A DNA stretch of 64,000 nt from contig NZ_QOCW01000010.1 in the NCBI RefSeq assembly GCF_003318295.1, positions 86,321 to 150,320 on the forward strand, read 5' to 3'. The stretch's first letter is position 1. Each line of letters opens with the position of its first letter. The position numbers were made by a program, and so were the translations under genes. The notes under the pieces were generated by a model that worked only from the letters and a program-made list of their open reading frames with translations, searched no databases and was not told where the DNA came from. Shown here piece after piece: positions 63,868 through 64,000 of the stretch. The stretch is from Bacillus taeanensis. GTDB lineage: Bacteria; Bacillota; Bacilli; Bacillales; UBA6769.

Positions 63868-63900
63868 AAAAAAGAGGCTGGGACATAACTAGCTTCAAAT
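63868..63900 (+). repeat. GAGGCTGGGACATAA element after ytsJ
   Basis: AAAAGAGGCTGGGACATAACTA lies between the ytsJ stop and its terminator. I recall this motif as recurring between genes in several Firmicutes, but there is only one copy in the window. Confidence 0.45.
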
Positions 63901-63944
63901 AATGAAAAAAGAGAAATTGCGGACGCAATTTCTCTTTTTTCATT
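63901..63944 (+). terminator. Terminator of ytsJ
   Basis: The perfect stem AATGAAAAAAGAGAAATTGCG / CGCAATTTCTCTTTTTTCATT has a 2-nt loop and a T-run. Confidence 0.92.
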
Positions 63945-63969
63945 ATTATGCCTTATATCAGTTGTTGTT

Positions 63970-63997
63970 GGCTGTGAATTTTCTTAAATTCACAGCC
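63970..63997. terminator. Hairpin at the window end
   Basis: The stem GGCTGTGAATTT / AAATTCACAGCC has a 4-nt loop. It may terminate the next gene, which lies outside the window. Confidence 0.6.
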
Positions 63998-64000
63998 ATT

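Noticed and set aside
1..64000. CRISPR array, prophage, integrated element or complete IS
   Set aside because: No spaced direct repeats, integrase, transposase, terminase or structural genes were seen on either strand.
1..64000. tRNA or rRNA genes
   Set aside because: No cloverleaf-like T-loop motifs in context or rRNA core sequences were noticed by eye; a tRNA search program could confirm this.

Overview
The window is chromosomal DNA from an endospore-forming, low-GC member of the Bacillaceae. The basis is AT-rich codon use, strong AGGAGG-type ribosome binding sites with frequent TTG/GTG starts, an alpha/beta-type small acid-soluble spore protein, sporulation-phosphorelay relatives (KapB, a Spo0F-like receiver, a Spo0E-type phosphatase), SAM-I riboswitches, and B. 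subtilis-like gene order in two blocks (asnO-yisQ-yisR-degA and DegV/yitS - BsuPI protein - yitU - yitV - yitW). I see no prophage, complete insertion sequence, CRISPR array, rRNA or tRNA. The species cannot be fixed from sequence alone.

Layout. 1-3.8 kb: the end of a TrhO-type rhodanese, kapB, an L,D-transpeptidase (ykuD), a c-di-GMP-binding EAL protein (ykuI), a FruR-like regulator without its operon, and two small genes carrying the TEFA motif of gamma-type SASPs. 3.9-5.6 kb: the thyB-dfrA folate/dTMP operon and a yycC-like gene. 5.6-13.3 kb: gltC divergent from gltAB (glutamate synthase), then a 2Fe-2S ferredoxin. 13.8-24.3 kb: a methionine-salvage region with two SAM-I riboswitches. On the minus strand mtnK-mtnA continues into a complete ribose-type ABC importer; on the plus strand are mtnE and mtnW-mtnX-mtnB. 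The last pathway gene, mtnD, is not here. 24.4-33.5 kb: an FAD monooxygenase/methyltransferase pair, asnO, a MATE exporter, AraC and LacI regulators, and an alpha/beta hydrolase. 33.5-40.8 kb: stress-type SDR, DegV protein, BsuPI lipoprotein, GNAT, a decayed SGNH esterase, HAD phosphatase, YitV and the SufT-like YitW. 40.8-43.4 kb: the moeA-mobB-moaE-moaD molybdopterin operon, whose molybdate importer modAB lies at 60.8-62.3 kb. 43.4-49.3 kb: envelope and spore genes, tandem SR1P-family genes, a bactofilin and an extended Spo0E-type protein. 49.4-64 kb: ppc, an orphan glpP, several tiny zinc-ribbon or acidic genes, a Spo0F-like receiver, a Fur-boxed DUF2325-like gene, a FapR-boxed fabHB, a membrane-anchored GltS-like FMN protein, modAB and ytsJ.

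How the genes work together. The clearest inferred system is methylthioribose salvage: one SAM-responsive transcript joins an ABC importer to the MTR kinase and isomerase, and a second SAM-responsive transcript makes the enolase, phosphatase and dehydratase. Nitrogen assimilation (gltC/gltAB), anaplerosis (ppc, ytsJ), Mo-cofactor synthesis and molybdate uptake, and lipid synthesis under FapR are the other readable circuits. The least explained parts are the FAD monooxygenase/methyltransferase pair, the small-protein genes between 46 and 55 kb, an 18-bp-arm inverted repeat upstream of glpP, and the 55 kb gap.
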